Positions 34,432 to 48,661 of a stretch of 64,000 nucleotides of DNA are shown piece after piece. This stretch comes from Circinella umbellata (lineage: Eukaryota; Mucoromycota; Mucoromycetes; Mucorales; Lichtheimiaceae): the NCBI GenBank assembly GCA_025093555.1, contig JAIWNF010000014.1:124001-188000 (forward strand), read 5' to 3'. The stretch's first letter is position 1, and the number at the start of each line of letters is the position of its first letter. A model generated the notes under the pieces. It searched no databases. It saw only the letters and a program-made list of their open reading frames with translations, and was not told where the DNA came from. The position numbers and the translations under genes are program-made.

Positions 34432-37400
34432 ATGAATACTGGAAGCCCGTTTAAATTTAATACAAAGCAAAGAGGAAGAAAAAAGGGTGGTGCTAATCCA
34501 AATGGTGGCAGACATAAAAAGCAAGTAGCAGGTCAAACATCTTTAAATTTTGGATCAGCTCTACTATCCATTGATCATCAAGAAGCTAGCAATTCCGCTT
34601 CTAAAACGGTTCGTCAAAATATTTAATAAAACATCGTGAAAAGTATTTTTTTAACAGTAGGACATGTATAATGTAATATAGAGTTCTCGTCAACAAAATA
34701 TCCCTATAGTATCGAGCGATGATAATGTTCCTTCATCATCAAACAATAGTGATATATCTTTATCATTCGACAGTAACATAGATGATAGAGTGCCTAACTC
34801 TGGAAACAATGTGAGTAGGCTTGTGTGGCTCTAACAAAATAAAAGCTTATAGTGTATAAAATGCTAACCAACTTTATACTTTCAATATAGCCCGAGGCAA
34901 CAGTTGATAATAACATTTGTACCATTGGTACTTTGTCACGAAACACGGAAGTGGAAGATATGCCTCAATGTGACGACGATGATGATAGCAGCAGTGAAGC
35001 AGAAGATGATCTAACGGTAGAAGATGATAGTACTAATTATGTGGAGGCTCCAATTCTCACCGAGTATTTTGAGAAGTTACAAAACCGTATAGTTAAGGAT
35101 GGCAAGCAAGGTCCACGAGAATATGATCAGAATCATAATACTTTTTGGATTGAACCACCTTCTCCATATTTTGCATTATACTCTGGGCCTGCTGATCCTA
35201 AAAAGTTATATCACCCTCGTGTTTTTCTTTGGTCACCTCATCGTTTAATTACTACAATGTTAAAGTGTCCCGATTGTAAACAAAAACTAAACAGTAAAGG
35301 ATTTAATAGCGACCCACGTGCTCGTCGAGTTGTAGACATTGATAGGTAATAATTCTAGTCTACGTTTTCGATTAATCGAAAACTAACATATATATCTTTC
35401 TTTAGTTGCTTCTACATCATGTCTTCAAGGTATCGATGCACCAATAAAAGTTGTAAGACTAGTTTAAACGCACATGACAGTCGAATTATGGAACAGTTGC
35501 CATCGCATCTTCAAGCTGAATTTCCAGCATATTTAACTCATCGAAGTGCTGTGTCCAAACACCTTGGCGATCTACTGCGTATAGTTATGCAAAATGGTAT
35601 AGGTGTCCATAGGTTACAACGAGCTTTACGAGAATTCCATACACTAAGACATGCCAGACTCCATTTACAATACCTAAACTCACTTGTGCATCGTCAAAAA
35701 TACCCAACCTTTCATGATATCCCTCGTGGTAATAATCCAATTATATACAAACGTTTTTCAAGTTTCAAAGATCCAGAAGGATATGCAGGTTATGTACCTT
35801 CAACTGGATACTTGCGACTAGTGTATACAGCACTTATCGACCAATTACAACCATTGATGGATAAAGAGTTGGCTATCCTTGGTGGGATTATTCTTAAAGG
35901 TGACCATTCCTTTAAAGTACCAAAGCATATGGCAAAACTTGGAGGATCATCCGCGTTCACTGCATTATATACCCTTTGTAACGAGTATGAAGAAATACGT
36001 CTCCAACTTTTAGTTCCAACAAAATCAACCACTCATCTTGAAGCACCGTTGAAGGAAATGATGCATTCGTATCGTTTGTATAACCATCAGCAACCAGATC
36101 TATTTTTTACGGACAATGTAAAGGGTGATCGTCGTCTGCTTGAACGGTCTTTACCGTCTCTCAAACGTACACTTCATACCAATAATACCCATACTCATAA
36201 TATCCAACAATCAACAAACGAAGATCATCAAAACCATCCAGTACCGTTTTTACAATTGCCCAGTAGTGTCTCAGTCAATCTTGTTCAAACCAACGAGCAA
36301 GTTGATCAAGCCGTTCAAGCCATCCGAAACAAATCCGACGGTATAAGTGATTCTCTTGTGGTTGGTTTTGACTGTGAATGGAACTACAATCCAATAACCA
36401 ATGCTACTGGAAAGGTTTCTTTGATACAAGTTGCATGTGCAGATTCAGTTTGGTTATTTGTATCAAATCATCTGAAGGTGTTCCACGTGCTCTGGCGTTA
36501 TTAATTAGTGATTCGACTATAGTGAAAGCTGGTCGAAATGTAAAAGGTGATTTAAAAAAGCTTAACCGTGATTTTGGCATAGCTTGGAAAGGTGCTTTGG
36601 AGCTTGGTGCGTTTTGCCGACGTCGAGGTGCTATTGAGCGTGGTACTTTGGGTCTATCAGACATATCTGCACTTGTGCTTGGTGGTAAATTGTCTAAAGA
36701 TTCGAATTTGCGTTTAAGTGATTGGGAATCCGGCGCATTAGACGAGAATCAGGTGATGTATGCTGCCCTTGATGCTTGGGCATCATTCAAAATATTTGAA
36801 TCGGTCAAGGATCTCAACGTTTTTGGAAAGATCCTCCCGGATTATATACCCGCTGGTCTCCATTGCTCTTTGCAATATCTTGGAAGTCCTGTAGCATTTG
36901 GTCATATTGCTGAACAAGTGACTCAAGATAACCAAACTAATTCGGTGGAGATTCCATTTACTGTTACAAGAGTTGGGATCCCTGGTGCATTGGTGATGAC
37001 AAAAGAAGGTGAAGCTAAAACTTTGTCAGAATTTGGATGCCCTCCTTTTGTTATTCCAGTCCCGATTTCTCTACTTCGTACCGAAAACCCCGATCAGTGT
37101 ATACCATCACCTTCCTTAATACCAAGTGAAAATGATACCTCCGTAGTTCCTGAACGTAATCCTGATGAATATAGAGAAACAAACGATGATTATATCGAAA
37201 CAGCATCAATTGCTACGTCCTCTTCTTCATCTGACAATGATTCCAATGATATACCAATTGCGCATGAATTAATTTCTACAGCAGGATCACAATATCTTCC
37301 AAATTTGACATCAGAACAGCAATATACCCAGTCCCCTAATCCAAGAATTTTAAAAGATATTTTTCATCTCATGGATATGATCAAAGTTCCAAAAAAGCAC

Positions 37401-39161
37401 CTTTTGGCTAAAGAATTCAAACGTCGTTTCCGAGATGCTATATTTGTTGCTAATAGTGAAGACCGTAACCGAATAGAAAAACATTTACGAACAATTGGCC
37501 ATTCATGGGATTACATGCTGACTAAAAATCCTGCTTGGGTTTTGCGCCGATGTAGAAGAACAGTTTCTCAGCCTGAAGATTTATACCCTGTCGTTCAAAA
37601 TCTTTTTGCTGAATATGGTCCATTAGAATGTGATACCACTAGAAAACCTCTTTTTGACCATGAAACATGGAAGCAAGCACGTAATGTTCTGAAGGCTATA
37701 CGTATGGGAGAAGTATCAGACCCACCAGAAATACCATTATATTTTGAAATGGGGGTAGATAAAAACAATCTTCCAATGTATCGATGTAGTAGAGGTACTA
37801 ATTCTCTTGAAGGAGGTGTGCATCAAAACATAATCCGAAAGTTTGGCTCGTTCGGTGCTGGCCCACATATGACCAACTGTATGTTAGCGGATTACCGATT
37901 ACGGCACAATATTGATGTATGTATTTGTACAAAAACCAACCAACCTAAATACTAGAATTAGAATTATTTATTAATTTTTTGTCCTGATATTCTTTTTTTT
38001 AAACTGTAGGTTGGATCAAAAAATAGACATGGTAGAAAACATTTAGGTCATTATGATCCGTGGTTAACACAAACTATCTCCAACTTAGAAGAGTCATTGC
38101 CATTGGATGATAAATCTAAAAAAAGATACGATCCATCAGCATCTCTCATAGTCAAGAATGCTTTGAAATTACGTAAATCTGATGAGACATTTGGTATCAC
38201 ACCTTTTCCACAGGAGATTGCTAGTAATATACACATCGATACTGTTAGCACGGAGAACAACAATAATCATGGTTTAGATCCATTATTACCAATCAGATTA
38301 AGTACGCGATTAGTGTTGCCAATTGGAGCTACAAGTAACCAAAAAGGAAAAATGTACAAGTATATTGCTTCAAGGTTAAAAACCAGATATGCTGTAACTC
38401 CTATTCATACCCGCCAGGAATTCGTTTTATTTTCAAATATAATGCCCAGAAGCACAGATATACCAATTGATTGGAATCAAAAAGCCCAACAATGGAATAG
38501 TAACCATGCTAATGGTAATGATATATTCTATAAAACACCTGAAATTCTCAAATCACACCACAAATCTTGGTGTTCTGGTCAAGTAATAGACCGTACAATT
38601 ACCAGAAATAACACCGAATTGATAACCATGAGGGAACAGTTGCAATCTCCTAGTCGAAGCAATGATATAAGTTTACCGCCGCCTCCAAATATACCAACTG
38701 ATGCAACAATTACTTTATCGAATACCAACTCCTTTGTGCTTCCACCTCCTATATTATCCAATGGCGTATCAAATTCTTCTTTATCAATAACTCCAGCTCA
38801 ACGGCCCCATTCAACATCTACACGCCAACAACAGCACGAGCCTTTCGTTCCGCAGGGTATACAGCCGTACATTCCACAAGATATACGATACTATCCGCCA
38901 CCAACTTCCAGGCCACTTCAACCACCCTCCTCATTTACACCGTCAATACCACCATCAGTGCCACCAACACCGCTAATACTCCCACAACATTCCCATATAT
39001 CTTTATCACCTAATGTACTCACACATCGCTCATCATCAACTGTAGTCCCTATTTCGACATGGGAATTACCACGAAAACGTACACGTACTTGTAGATGTGG
39101 CCTTGCAAACTGTAAAGGGCGCGCACAATCAAAGCTATGCCAAAATCGCAATCCTTCATAA
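34432..39161 (+). CDS. Large protein with DDE-transposase-like core split by a DEDDy 3'-5' exonuclease domain
   Basis: Exons 34432-34608, 34682-34810, 34891-35345, 35406-37916 and 38010-39161; with one base restored near 36459 the product is about 1474 aa. Order: Arg/Lys/Gly-rich N-terminus with QTSLNF; acidic stretch; Cys pairs (LKCPDCKQ, RYRCTNKSCK); LKGDHSFKVPK with D420; DLFFTDNVKGD with D490; then the exonuclease VVGFDCEWN (D576, E578), VSLIQVACADSVWLF, AGRNVKGDLKKL, and DENQVMYAALDAWASF giving the DEDDy Tyr and Asp; further on RGTNSLEGGVHQNI with E about 1056. D420, D490 and E1056 in those contexts resemble MULE/IS256-type DDE transposases. The tail is Pro-rich and ends in a Cys cluster (CRCGLANCKGRAQSKLC). 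Similar fungal proteins with an exonuclease domain exist to my knowledge. No terminal repeats were found, so mobile or domesticated is open. The frameshift lies between VWLF and IKSSEG. Confidence 0.78.
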
Positions 39162-39672
39162 CCCCTAAAAAAAATATTTTTATATTTTTTATAATCAAAC
39201 ATATATACCAATAACGTTCTGTGCTTCTATTTTTTCAAAAATAATCTATTCAATTTTCCTTTTATATCATTGCATCACCATATAATTACTCTTTCTTTTG
39301 TACTTGATAAAAAAGCTTTGATTTGCTTAGCTCAAATGTAATAAATTAAACTCGCAATAGTAATCGTAGTAATATCAATTACGTATATATTTCTTTATTT
39401 TTCCATACATAATGACATGCTTAGCTACTGTGTGTATATCATGGAATTTTTAAAAGTTGAATATCAATGTTCGTTACTACACATCAATAATTTTTTACAA
39501 GGGTATCTTTGGTTATAGATATTCTGGTCATCCTCTTTTTGATATAGTTGAAACCCATTATTCTGACGAACCCCATATATAAAGTAAAAGGTCTTGATGA
39601 CGCTTGATATTTTCGCCATGATACTTTTGATTTATCTAAAACCCATTATTCTAACGAACACCATTAACAAAA
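39162..39672. other. Spacer with a near-duplicate 35-bp segment
   Basis: AT-rich 3' region of the preceding gene. From about 39530, two similar segments containing AACCCATTATTCT(G/A)ACGAAC lie about 85 bp apart, just before the hairpin at 39673. No gene is seen. Confidence 0.4.
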
Positions 39673-39713
39673 AGAAGGATTTTGAGGGTGCTACGCACCC
39701 TCAAAATCCTTCT
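39673..39713. repeat. Perfect 19-bp inverted repeat with 3-nt loop
   Basis: Arms 39673-39691 and 39695-39713 (core GGATTTTGAGGGTGC and complement) are perfectly complementary around the loop TAC. The hairpin sits exactly where the 5' end of the Old Yellow Enzyme copy is lost, so it may mark an insertion or rearrangement point. It is not followed by features of a bacterial-type terminator. Confidence 0.85.
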
Positions 39714-39757
39714 AAAAAATTAAAGAATTAATTCCATCAGGCCCAGACATGTCACAC

Positions 39758-41089
<1,332 letters not shown>

Positions 41090-42395
41090 AACAAATACTC
41101 TTATATACTGAACTACTTCTTTCTCATTTATTCCCTTATATAATTATTTGAATAAAACTATTTTTTTTTTGATTAATAAATATTTTGTAATGATATATTT
41201 AATGTAGCATAAAACAATGATTTCCATGGCTAATACAATAATAAAAGAAATAAGTTCATATATTTTTAAAGGTACTTCTTTGGTTTACTATTATGATTCT
41301 TTTGCCTCATTTCACATTTCAACACGAATTTTCATTTACAGCTTTTCTTTTCCGAATATATCCATTTATAACATTTGACATCCTGTAATAATAGAATATC
41401 CTGAAAGATTACTTAATTTGAGTAGGTTTACACGGCTTTATTCTATTCAATTATATACTCTTATTTATCATTATAAGCAGAATAGTCACAATAATAAATA
41501 ATACATAAGAACCCATAAAATATCCATGCAGTTCCTCGTTTTATAATGGACAGGGTAATGTGATTTTAATCGAATCGCCCAAAGTCTATGAATATCCATG
41601 GTCACACATTATCTATGTAGAAAGGTGTGAAATAAAAAAAAAAGCTTTCACGGTTTTCCATTGTAGTTCTCTTATTAAAAAATAAAATATATTTTAGTCA
41701 TCTTTCATAGAAGAGGGCGGTTTGCCGTGATGCAATTGATAACCAGACAGCTAGAACATAAAGATAGCTATATTCAAAATGAAAATATACATAAAATTAA
41801 AGAATTATATCAAACAGGTAGACAGTGGCTGAAATTCACTGATATTTTACCAAGTCTAGAAAAGTTAATCGAGAAATGCTACTGATTTAACTTACTATCT
41901 GTTTGGCAGCAAGTCACTTTGCTATGCTTCAGCTCATTGTTACACACTTGACATATTTGCTGCAATCACTTGGGCTAAATTGATAAAATATGTGTCGAAA
42001 AAATCACAACACGATATAATGGAATACAATAGAACAAGCAACATCTACATCATCGATATTATTGATACTGACAAATCAAACAAGTTTCGAATAATCAAAA
42101 TATAAGAAGAACTAAATTATGAGATCGTTAAATACAGCCTCACTTGCGCCATTTGTTCTTTTCAGATAAAATATAGTAAATTTCACCAAGTTGAAACTTA
42201 TTTTTCCCCATTATAGCTTTTCAGGTACACAAAAATATACTCCGAAATAAATCACGACAGAGTTGCTGATTAATCTAAACAAAATAATTAATCAGAAAGG
42301 TTTATTAATCTACCTGACATTTTTGGAAGCTAAGAGAAGTACAATTTATCATCACCAAACAAACATTTTTTTTTTTATTATCAAAAATAACAAAT
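41090..42395. other. Spacer between the two Old Yellow Enzyme copies
   Basis: AT-rich, no recognised gene or repeat. It probably contained the promoter of the second copy. Confidence 0.45.
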
Positions 42396-43351
42396 ATGGT
42401 TTCTAACTCTGCTCTTTTCCAACCCATCAAAGTCGGTAACCACCAACTTAAACACCGTTTTGTTTTTTGCGCCATTGACTCGTTTCCGAAGTGATGAAAA
42501 CCATGTTCCTACAGACTTACAAGCTGAATATTATTCTCAACGCGCAATAAAAGGTGGCCTTTTAATCACCGAATCTACTTTTTATTAATGCAAGAAATGC
42601 TGGTGCATATCCTAGAGCTCCTGGTATCTATTTAATCAAGAACAAATAAATGGCTGGAAAAAAGTTACATCGGCTGTACACAAAAAGGCGGTATCATCTT
42701 TCTTCAGTTGTAAGTAACAAAAAAAAATTACTAGAGCCACTTTCTCTTTCCCACTCGACTCCCCTCTTTTTTTTAAAAAAAAACTTATGTTGACTTATTA
42801 ACTTTTATATTTATATATCTTAAAAAAACTTTCATAGATGGCATGTAGGTCATGCAACCATTTCCCACCTCTTGCCTAACAAGGCTCAACCCGTCTCAGC
42901 CTCTAATGTTGCTATCCAAGGATCGTTTATGCTTTCGGCCGATAAGGATTATGAAGTTCCTCACTCTTTGTCTATTGATGAAATTGCTGAAAATCACACA
43001 GGAATATGTCAAGCAGCCAAAAATACTGTTACTGCCGGTTTTGATGGTTATAGAAATCCAGGGTGCCAATGGTTAGTGAAAAAGAAAATCTATAAGATTT
43101 TCATGAATTTTTTAAATAGATGATACGATATTACCATACATGGATATATTTTCCTAATTTATTGTATATAATCATACAGGTTTCTTACTGGACCAATTTT
43201 TTAAATTTTAAGCTCGAATTTCCGTACTGATCAATATGGTGGCTCAACTGAGAATCGTGATCGCTTTACTCTTGAAGTTGTCAAAGCTATCAGTGCTGCC
43301 ATTGGTACTGGACGTGCTGATATCCATTTATTTCCTTGGTCTGGATATCAG
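42396..43351 (+). pseudogene. Old Yellow Enzyme-type oxidoreductase, broken copy 2 (truncated)
   Basis: ATG 42396 begins MVSNSALFQPIKVGNHQLKH, the N-terminus missing from copy 1. Frames then shift repeatedly: the region equivalent to PLTRFRSDENHVPTDLQAEY is split over two frames, and further blocks are KGGLLITEST, WHVGHAT, KAQPVSASNVAIQGSFMLSA, SLSIDEIAENHTGICQAAKN and [20 protein letters not shown]. Homology stops at PWSGYQ near 43351, at what was an exon boundary; the last exon is absent. It is more decayed than copy 1 and in the same orientation, so the pair probably arose by tandem duplication. Confidence 0.87.
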
Positions 43352-44170
43352 GTAGAATAATAATAGAAATTAATTGTAGGGTTTAGAAGATGAAAAAAAA
43401 AAGGGCCATTCATTTGTGTTTTATATAAGACATTATGCATATTATGTTGATACATTCAAGTTGAATTAAAGTATCTACTACATAATGGGAAGTATCGTCC
43501 ATCGATTTACTATTGTTATACGTATAAAGAGAGAGAAGATTCTGAAATAATTCTTTTATTCACTATGCATAATAGTGGTAGAGTGTAGAATACTATAGAA
43601 TTGAAACAACATTATTAAATATTTTATTTGATTAAGATTCCATCACGTACATAGTAAACATATTACAGAGAAGTCTTTCAGATAAAAAAGAAAAAAATCA
43701 TTGAATTTTTCGTATCTATAACTATTAGTATGAAATACTTGGTTTTATTTTTTTTTTGGCTGATGGCATAGAGATAAATTGAATAGTAATATTATTATAC
43801 GTAACAAAACTGTTTAATAACTATTGTGTGCTTGTTTCTATGATATTATACAACAACCTTGTCTGATCTTTAAAACGTTTTTGATAACAGACTCTCATAA
43901 TATATACTATACTTTCTAGGTGAGACTTACTATGCGTGGATTCGAACCTATTTAAGAGCGATTTGATTTTCTATGATATTTAGATTATTTTGAATATTTT
44001 ATGTGTATCATGTTATAAAGAATTTTTTGTATGAATCAGATAACTAATATATTTTATTTATTTTACCCTAACACAACAACAGTGGATAGTGATGATAAAA
44101 TAAAGCATATTACTTAAATAAGATCTCTTCTTGTGTTACATTCATTGACAGGTTTATTATTTTTAACGGT
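43352..44170. other. Spacer left of SEC66
   Basis: AT-rich and apparently non-coding. A tRNA B-box-like word (GGTTCGAATCC on the minus strand near 43940) was tested and does not belong to a foldable tRNA. Confidence 0.45.
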
Positions 44171-44798
44171 TTAATTACTTATTTTTTTCATTTCATCCTC
44201 TAATTGTTCACTTTGTAATTCCATATCCCATCGTTTTTCCTCTCGTTCTAGCATCAATTCTACTTTCTTAAACTCTTCCTTTTGGTTTTCTGATCGAACC
44301 AATTGACTAGCAGTCTTGAAAACACTTGTACCCCAACCTTCAGCATATGTATTGCCTTCTTCAATTACTTCTTTGATTTCTAATACAGTTTCATCTTGAG
44401 AGGCTTTAAAATCATGCCAAATATCATCAGTAATATGTCCTGTCCTCATCAGTTCAACTAATGCTGCTTGTTCTTGATTTATTATTGAATAACGTCTCAT
44501 GGCTTCCATGGCACGTCGAAGTAATGCTGCTTTCAATTGTTCTTCAGATGTTTCTGGTTCTGAATTTAATAAAGCAATGTATTGTTCTTTTTCTTGATTC
44601 TCTGGAAACCACGGTTCAATTGTTTTGGCATCTATATTTATATATAGTTTTGAGATTGAGAATTTGGAGGACTTGCTAATAATAAACCTGTTTTTGTTTT
44701 AAAATCTTACTTTTAGCTCTACGATAAACATGAGAGAAAATGCTCATGGCAGCAATACATCCTCCAAGATATGCAGTTGGTAATATTAATGAAGTCAT
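44171..44798 (-). CDS. SEC66: ER translocation complex subunit Sec66/Sec71
   Basis: Two minus-strand exons (44798-44711, 44631-44171) give 182 aa. The first exon encodes a short lumenal end and one transmembrane helix (LILPTAYLGGCIAAMSIFSH), followed by the basic YRRAKS. The second holds the Sec66 domain: TIEPWFPENQEKEQYIALLN, LKAALLRRAMEAMRRY, TGHITDDIWHDFKASQDET and EEGNTYAEGWGTSVFKTASQ. Sec66 works with Sec62/Sec63 in post-translational import into the endoplasmic reticulum. Length is close to other fungal members. It marks the return to conserved genes after the island. Confidence 0.93.
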
Positions 44799-46230
44799 GT
44801 GGAATGAATTGAAAAGGTAAAAAAAAACCAGGGAAAAGAGTAAAAGTAAAGTTAGTAACTATTATACTTAGCTGTTCAGGGGGGCTATACTATGATTTAT
44901 TTTTCTTTTGCCTAGTTGCATATATGTATATATATATATTATTGTTGCCTCCCTGCTTTTTCTTTTCTTGCTTGACTCAATCTAGAATTCGATATATTTA
45001 CTTAAGCTACTTGAAGTAATATGTTGTTATCATTATAAACAAAACTAAAACTATTATGAAGATAGAACAATTGTTAGCGGCATAAACGAACCAAAAAAAT
45101 CAGTATTGTTCTCTTGTGTAACTAAGGACAGTGATGTTTGGAATATTGAGGTATTCATTTATACGCTTACAGTATATTTTAAATGGGTGACATTTACTTG
45201 CTATTAAAAGAACAAAGCATCTAAATTTATAAATGAATATACTATTGAAGGAATAATAATTGTATATATCATTTAATAAAGTAAAAATAGGTATTCTATA
45301 GTCATCTTCCTCGAATTCATAAATGCACGTAGATTGAGGGAAATATGCTTTTTTTATCAATACATTTACTGATATTCCGTGAACAACAATACATACATAT
45401 ATAAGTTCAAGTCCCTTTTCTTATTTACATAGTCTTCATACAACCGGATGGACAGTTGATCCAACTTGTACAAATAACATCTTCACTTGTCACTACTTTA
45501 TTATGGCATGTTATAATTTGATAGAATTGGAGTGTAAATTTGCATAACCAGGTTTCACTTATTAATGACTCATTATGAATATGGTAGTGTAAAGTTAGTT
45601 TACTTGATAACTCATACTAACGCACTTGAGTTTTTACATAAGATATGTGATTGTTCAGCTCATTATATTTCGATATTTAATTTATACTATCAGTATGTGA
45701 TATAGAGAGTTGGTTATTATGTTGAGTATTATCGTGTATTTATATAGGTTAAAGTAGTTCTTATTAATGATGATTAGGTAATACACTCTTCAAGTACTAT
45801 TTAGTTAATTTAACCGTATCACAGAGTATAAAAAAGAGTTTAACGACATACTAAGTACGTAGCTTCTATCTATTAACAATTAGAATGGTGATACTCTTCA
45901 TAATAAATCAACTATAATATAAAGAGTTTAGTATCAATTTTTTTATACATAGTAGGAATAATCTGACAGTGATGTTTTGCATGATTTTTGCTTGTATTTT
46001 AAATAATAAGTAAAACATTCAAAAAGAATAGAATACATATCGCTTTACATGTTTAATTCCTGGTATAGAAAAAATAAATATGATATATTATGATTGGAAA
46101 AGAAGGTTATATCATTAGAAAATTCGCGACTGAAGATTAGCATGATTTTTACAAAGTCACTTCCCGACAAAATAACTTTTTTTTTTTCCTTCTTGTTTCC
46201 TTTCCCATAACTATATAAAACACTCATAAA
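44799..46230. other. Intergenic region between SEC66 and EAF3
   Basis: The two genes are divergent, so both promoters lie here. The DNA is AT-rich with short random open frames; no gene or RNA was recognised. Confidence 0.5.
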
Positions 46231-46333
46231 ATGACAGAAGAAAATACACATGAAAGAAAATATCAATTTGAAACTGAAGAAAAAGCTTTATGTTTTCATG
46301 GTCCTTTAATATATGAAGCAAAGGTGAACTTCC

Positions 46334-46364
<31 letters not shown>

Positions 46365-47001
46365 GTTTACTTGGACGAATAATAATATTAATAATAAATA
46401 CATAGATTCTTGATCGTCAATGGATGGATAGTAACCCAGATTTCCAAGGACCTTATTATTTTGTTCATTATAAGGGTTGGAAAAGAACGTAACTAACTGT
46501 TTTACATATATATTTTTATTCACGAGAAATAAGAAACATTTATCTTGAATTGTAGTTATTAATGACAAGGTTTTATAATGATAAAACTAAAATATATTTA
46601 TAGTTGGGACGAATGGGTACCTGAAACACGAGTATTACGCTGGACAGAAGCAAACTTACAAATGCAACAAAAACTTAAAGGATTATATACAGTAAGCTAA
46701 AAGGAAACTATTTATGATATATGATGAATAGTAGAATCAATAATTAACTTTTTTTTTTCTTTTTATATATAAGCAACAAAACAGCGGAAAGAAACGACCA
46801 AGAAGTGATTCATCCAATGCTGAAAAGGTAATAAATAATAATTATTATCCAAGTTATTTCATTAAAATATGAAACGTTTTATTTAGGATGAGGATTATTT
46901 AAATCGACCTGAAGTACGAATGGATATTCCAGATACAATGAAAGCACAATTAATTGATGATTGGGAAAATGTTACTAAAAATCAACAGGTAAAAAAAAAG
47001 A

Positions 47002-47032
<31 letters not shown>

Positions 47033-47735
47033 GGGGGGGAATATTCAACAATGTATTATAAATCTAATAATTTTATAAATAGCTTGTTGAATTACCACGA
47101 ACTCCAACAATAACAAATTTACTTGAACAATATCGAAAATATAAATTAGATAGAAAAGGATCAAGGTAAAATATATTCAATCGAGTAGAAGAGATTTGAT
47201 TATTAAAGATTATTATTTATTGTTATTATTATTTTAGTGGTACCGAAGATTTATTATCTGAAATTATTGATGGTGTAAAAGAATATTTTAATAAGGCATT
47301 AGGTACTATATTATTATATCGATTTGAAAGACATCAATATGCAAATATTCGAAAACAATACCCAAAGAAAGAAATGGTTGATATTTATGGTGCCGAACAT
47401 CTTTTACGTTTATTTGGTAAATACATTTCTTTTCTTTCCTTTTGGTTTCTCTTTGGATATACTTATTTATTATTATTACTATTATTATAGTTCAAATGCC
47501 TTCACTTATTGCACATACAGATATGGATGCTGATGCTACTGCTGTTTTAACTGAATATTTAAATGATATAACAAAGTAAGTATTATATATACACTTGAAA
47601 CAAATCTGTATTTTTATTTTCTTACTAATGAATCAAAAAAAAAATAGATATATGCATAAAAATCAAAAACAAATATTTTGTTCAGAATATGAAAATGCTA
47701 CTCCAGATTATGTATCATTAACTAGTAGTATATAA
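46231..47735 (+). CDS. EAF3: Chromatin protein Eaf3/MRG15 (chromodomain plus MRG domain)
   Basis: Nine exons (46231-46323, 46406-46488, 46604-46691, 46774-46827, 46887-46988, 47083-47165, 47238-47416, 47491-47575, 47648-47735) give 284 aa. Residues about 10-80 form the chromo barrel ([38 protein letters not shown]). A basic linker ([11 protein letters not shown]) follows, then the MRG domain from about 115 ([69 protein letters not shown]). Eaf3 belongs to NuA4 acetyltransferase and Rpd3S deacetylase complexes and reads H3K36 methylation. Intron 5 carries a purine-only GAGA/GGGG tract. All junctions are in phase. Confidence 0.95.
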
Positions 47736-47929
47736 AAAATCAATATCAATCTCGATCTCAAATTCATCCAAATCCATCATTCCATTACATCCAACCCCCA
47801 TAATAAAAATCCCTTCTTCATTCTTATTGTCAAAAATCCCATTTTAGTAGGTTCCATTTTTTTTTTATATTTATATTATATACTCCTTAAATAATTCAAG
47901 TTTATTTTATTTCCCTCTTCTTTTTGTTT

Positions 47930-48624
47930 TTAAACACGATAAGAGGAACGTTTGATTTGAGCAATAGGATCAAGATCACCAAAAGCGTTTGTATTTTTCA
48001 ATTCAGTAGCTGGAGGTGGCGGTGGCGCTGGGGAAGCAAAATCACCAAAATCAGCATCACCAGTAGATGTAGAAAATTCTATGTCAATTTTTTAATTGTT
48101 AGTAACCCCCAAAAAAATTATTATATTTTAATTTTTTCTTCTGCTCACCTGTCCATGACATTTCATCCGAGTCTTGGCGCTCATGAAAATTGGGTATATC
48201 GGGTTCTTGTCGTGATAATGATTTTGGTGGTTCAGGAGAAGAAATTACAAGACCACGTAATGCTGCATAAGGATCAACTTCTGGTTTTGTAGATTCAGTA
48301 GATTTTTGCTGTTGTTGTTGAAAAGCTTTGAATGGATCATTTTGTTGTTGTTGTTGTTGTATACTTGTAGTACTTGTAGTAGAAGTGGTGGTTGAAGGAA
48401 TGGTAGTATTTTGAAAGAATGATGCAGAGAATTGTAAACTTGTTGGACTCATTGCACTAGGTGTTGAAGGTGTTAAAATACCACCGGTATAGGTTGCCCT
48501 GCGTGAAGATTTTGATGTTTCAGGTTGTAAACCTGCTAATTCGGAAAATATACTACTGGATGGTGTAATAGGTTGACGTACAGGTCGTTGTTGTGATTGT
48601 TGTGATTGTGACTGTTGCTGCTGC

Positions 48625-48661
<37 letters not shown>

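Noticed and set aside
43920..43965. tRNA suggested by GGTTCGAATCC (minus strand)
   Set aside because: The T-stem does not pair beyond two bases and no matching acceptor stem or A-box lies upstream.
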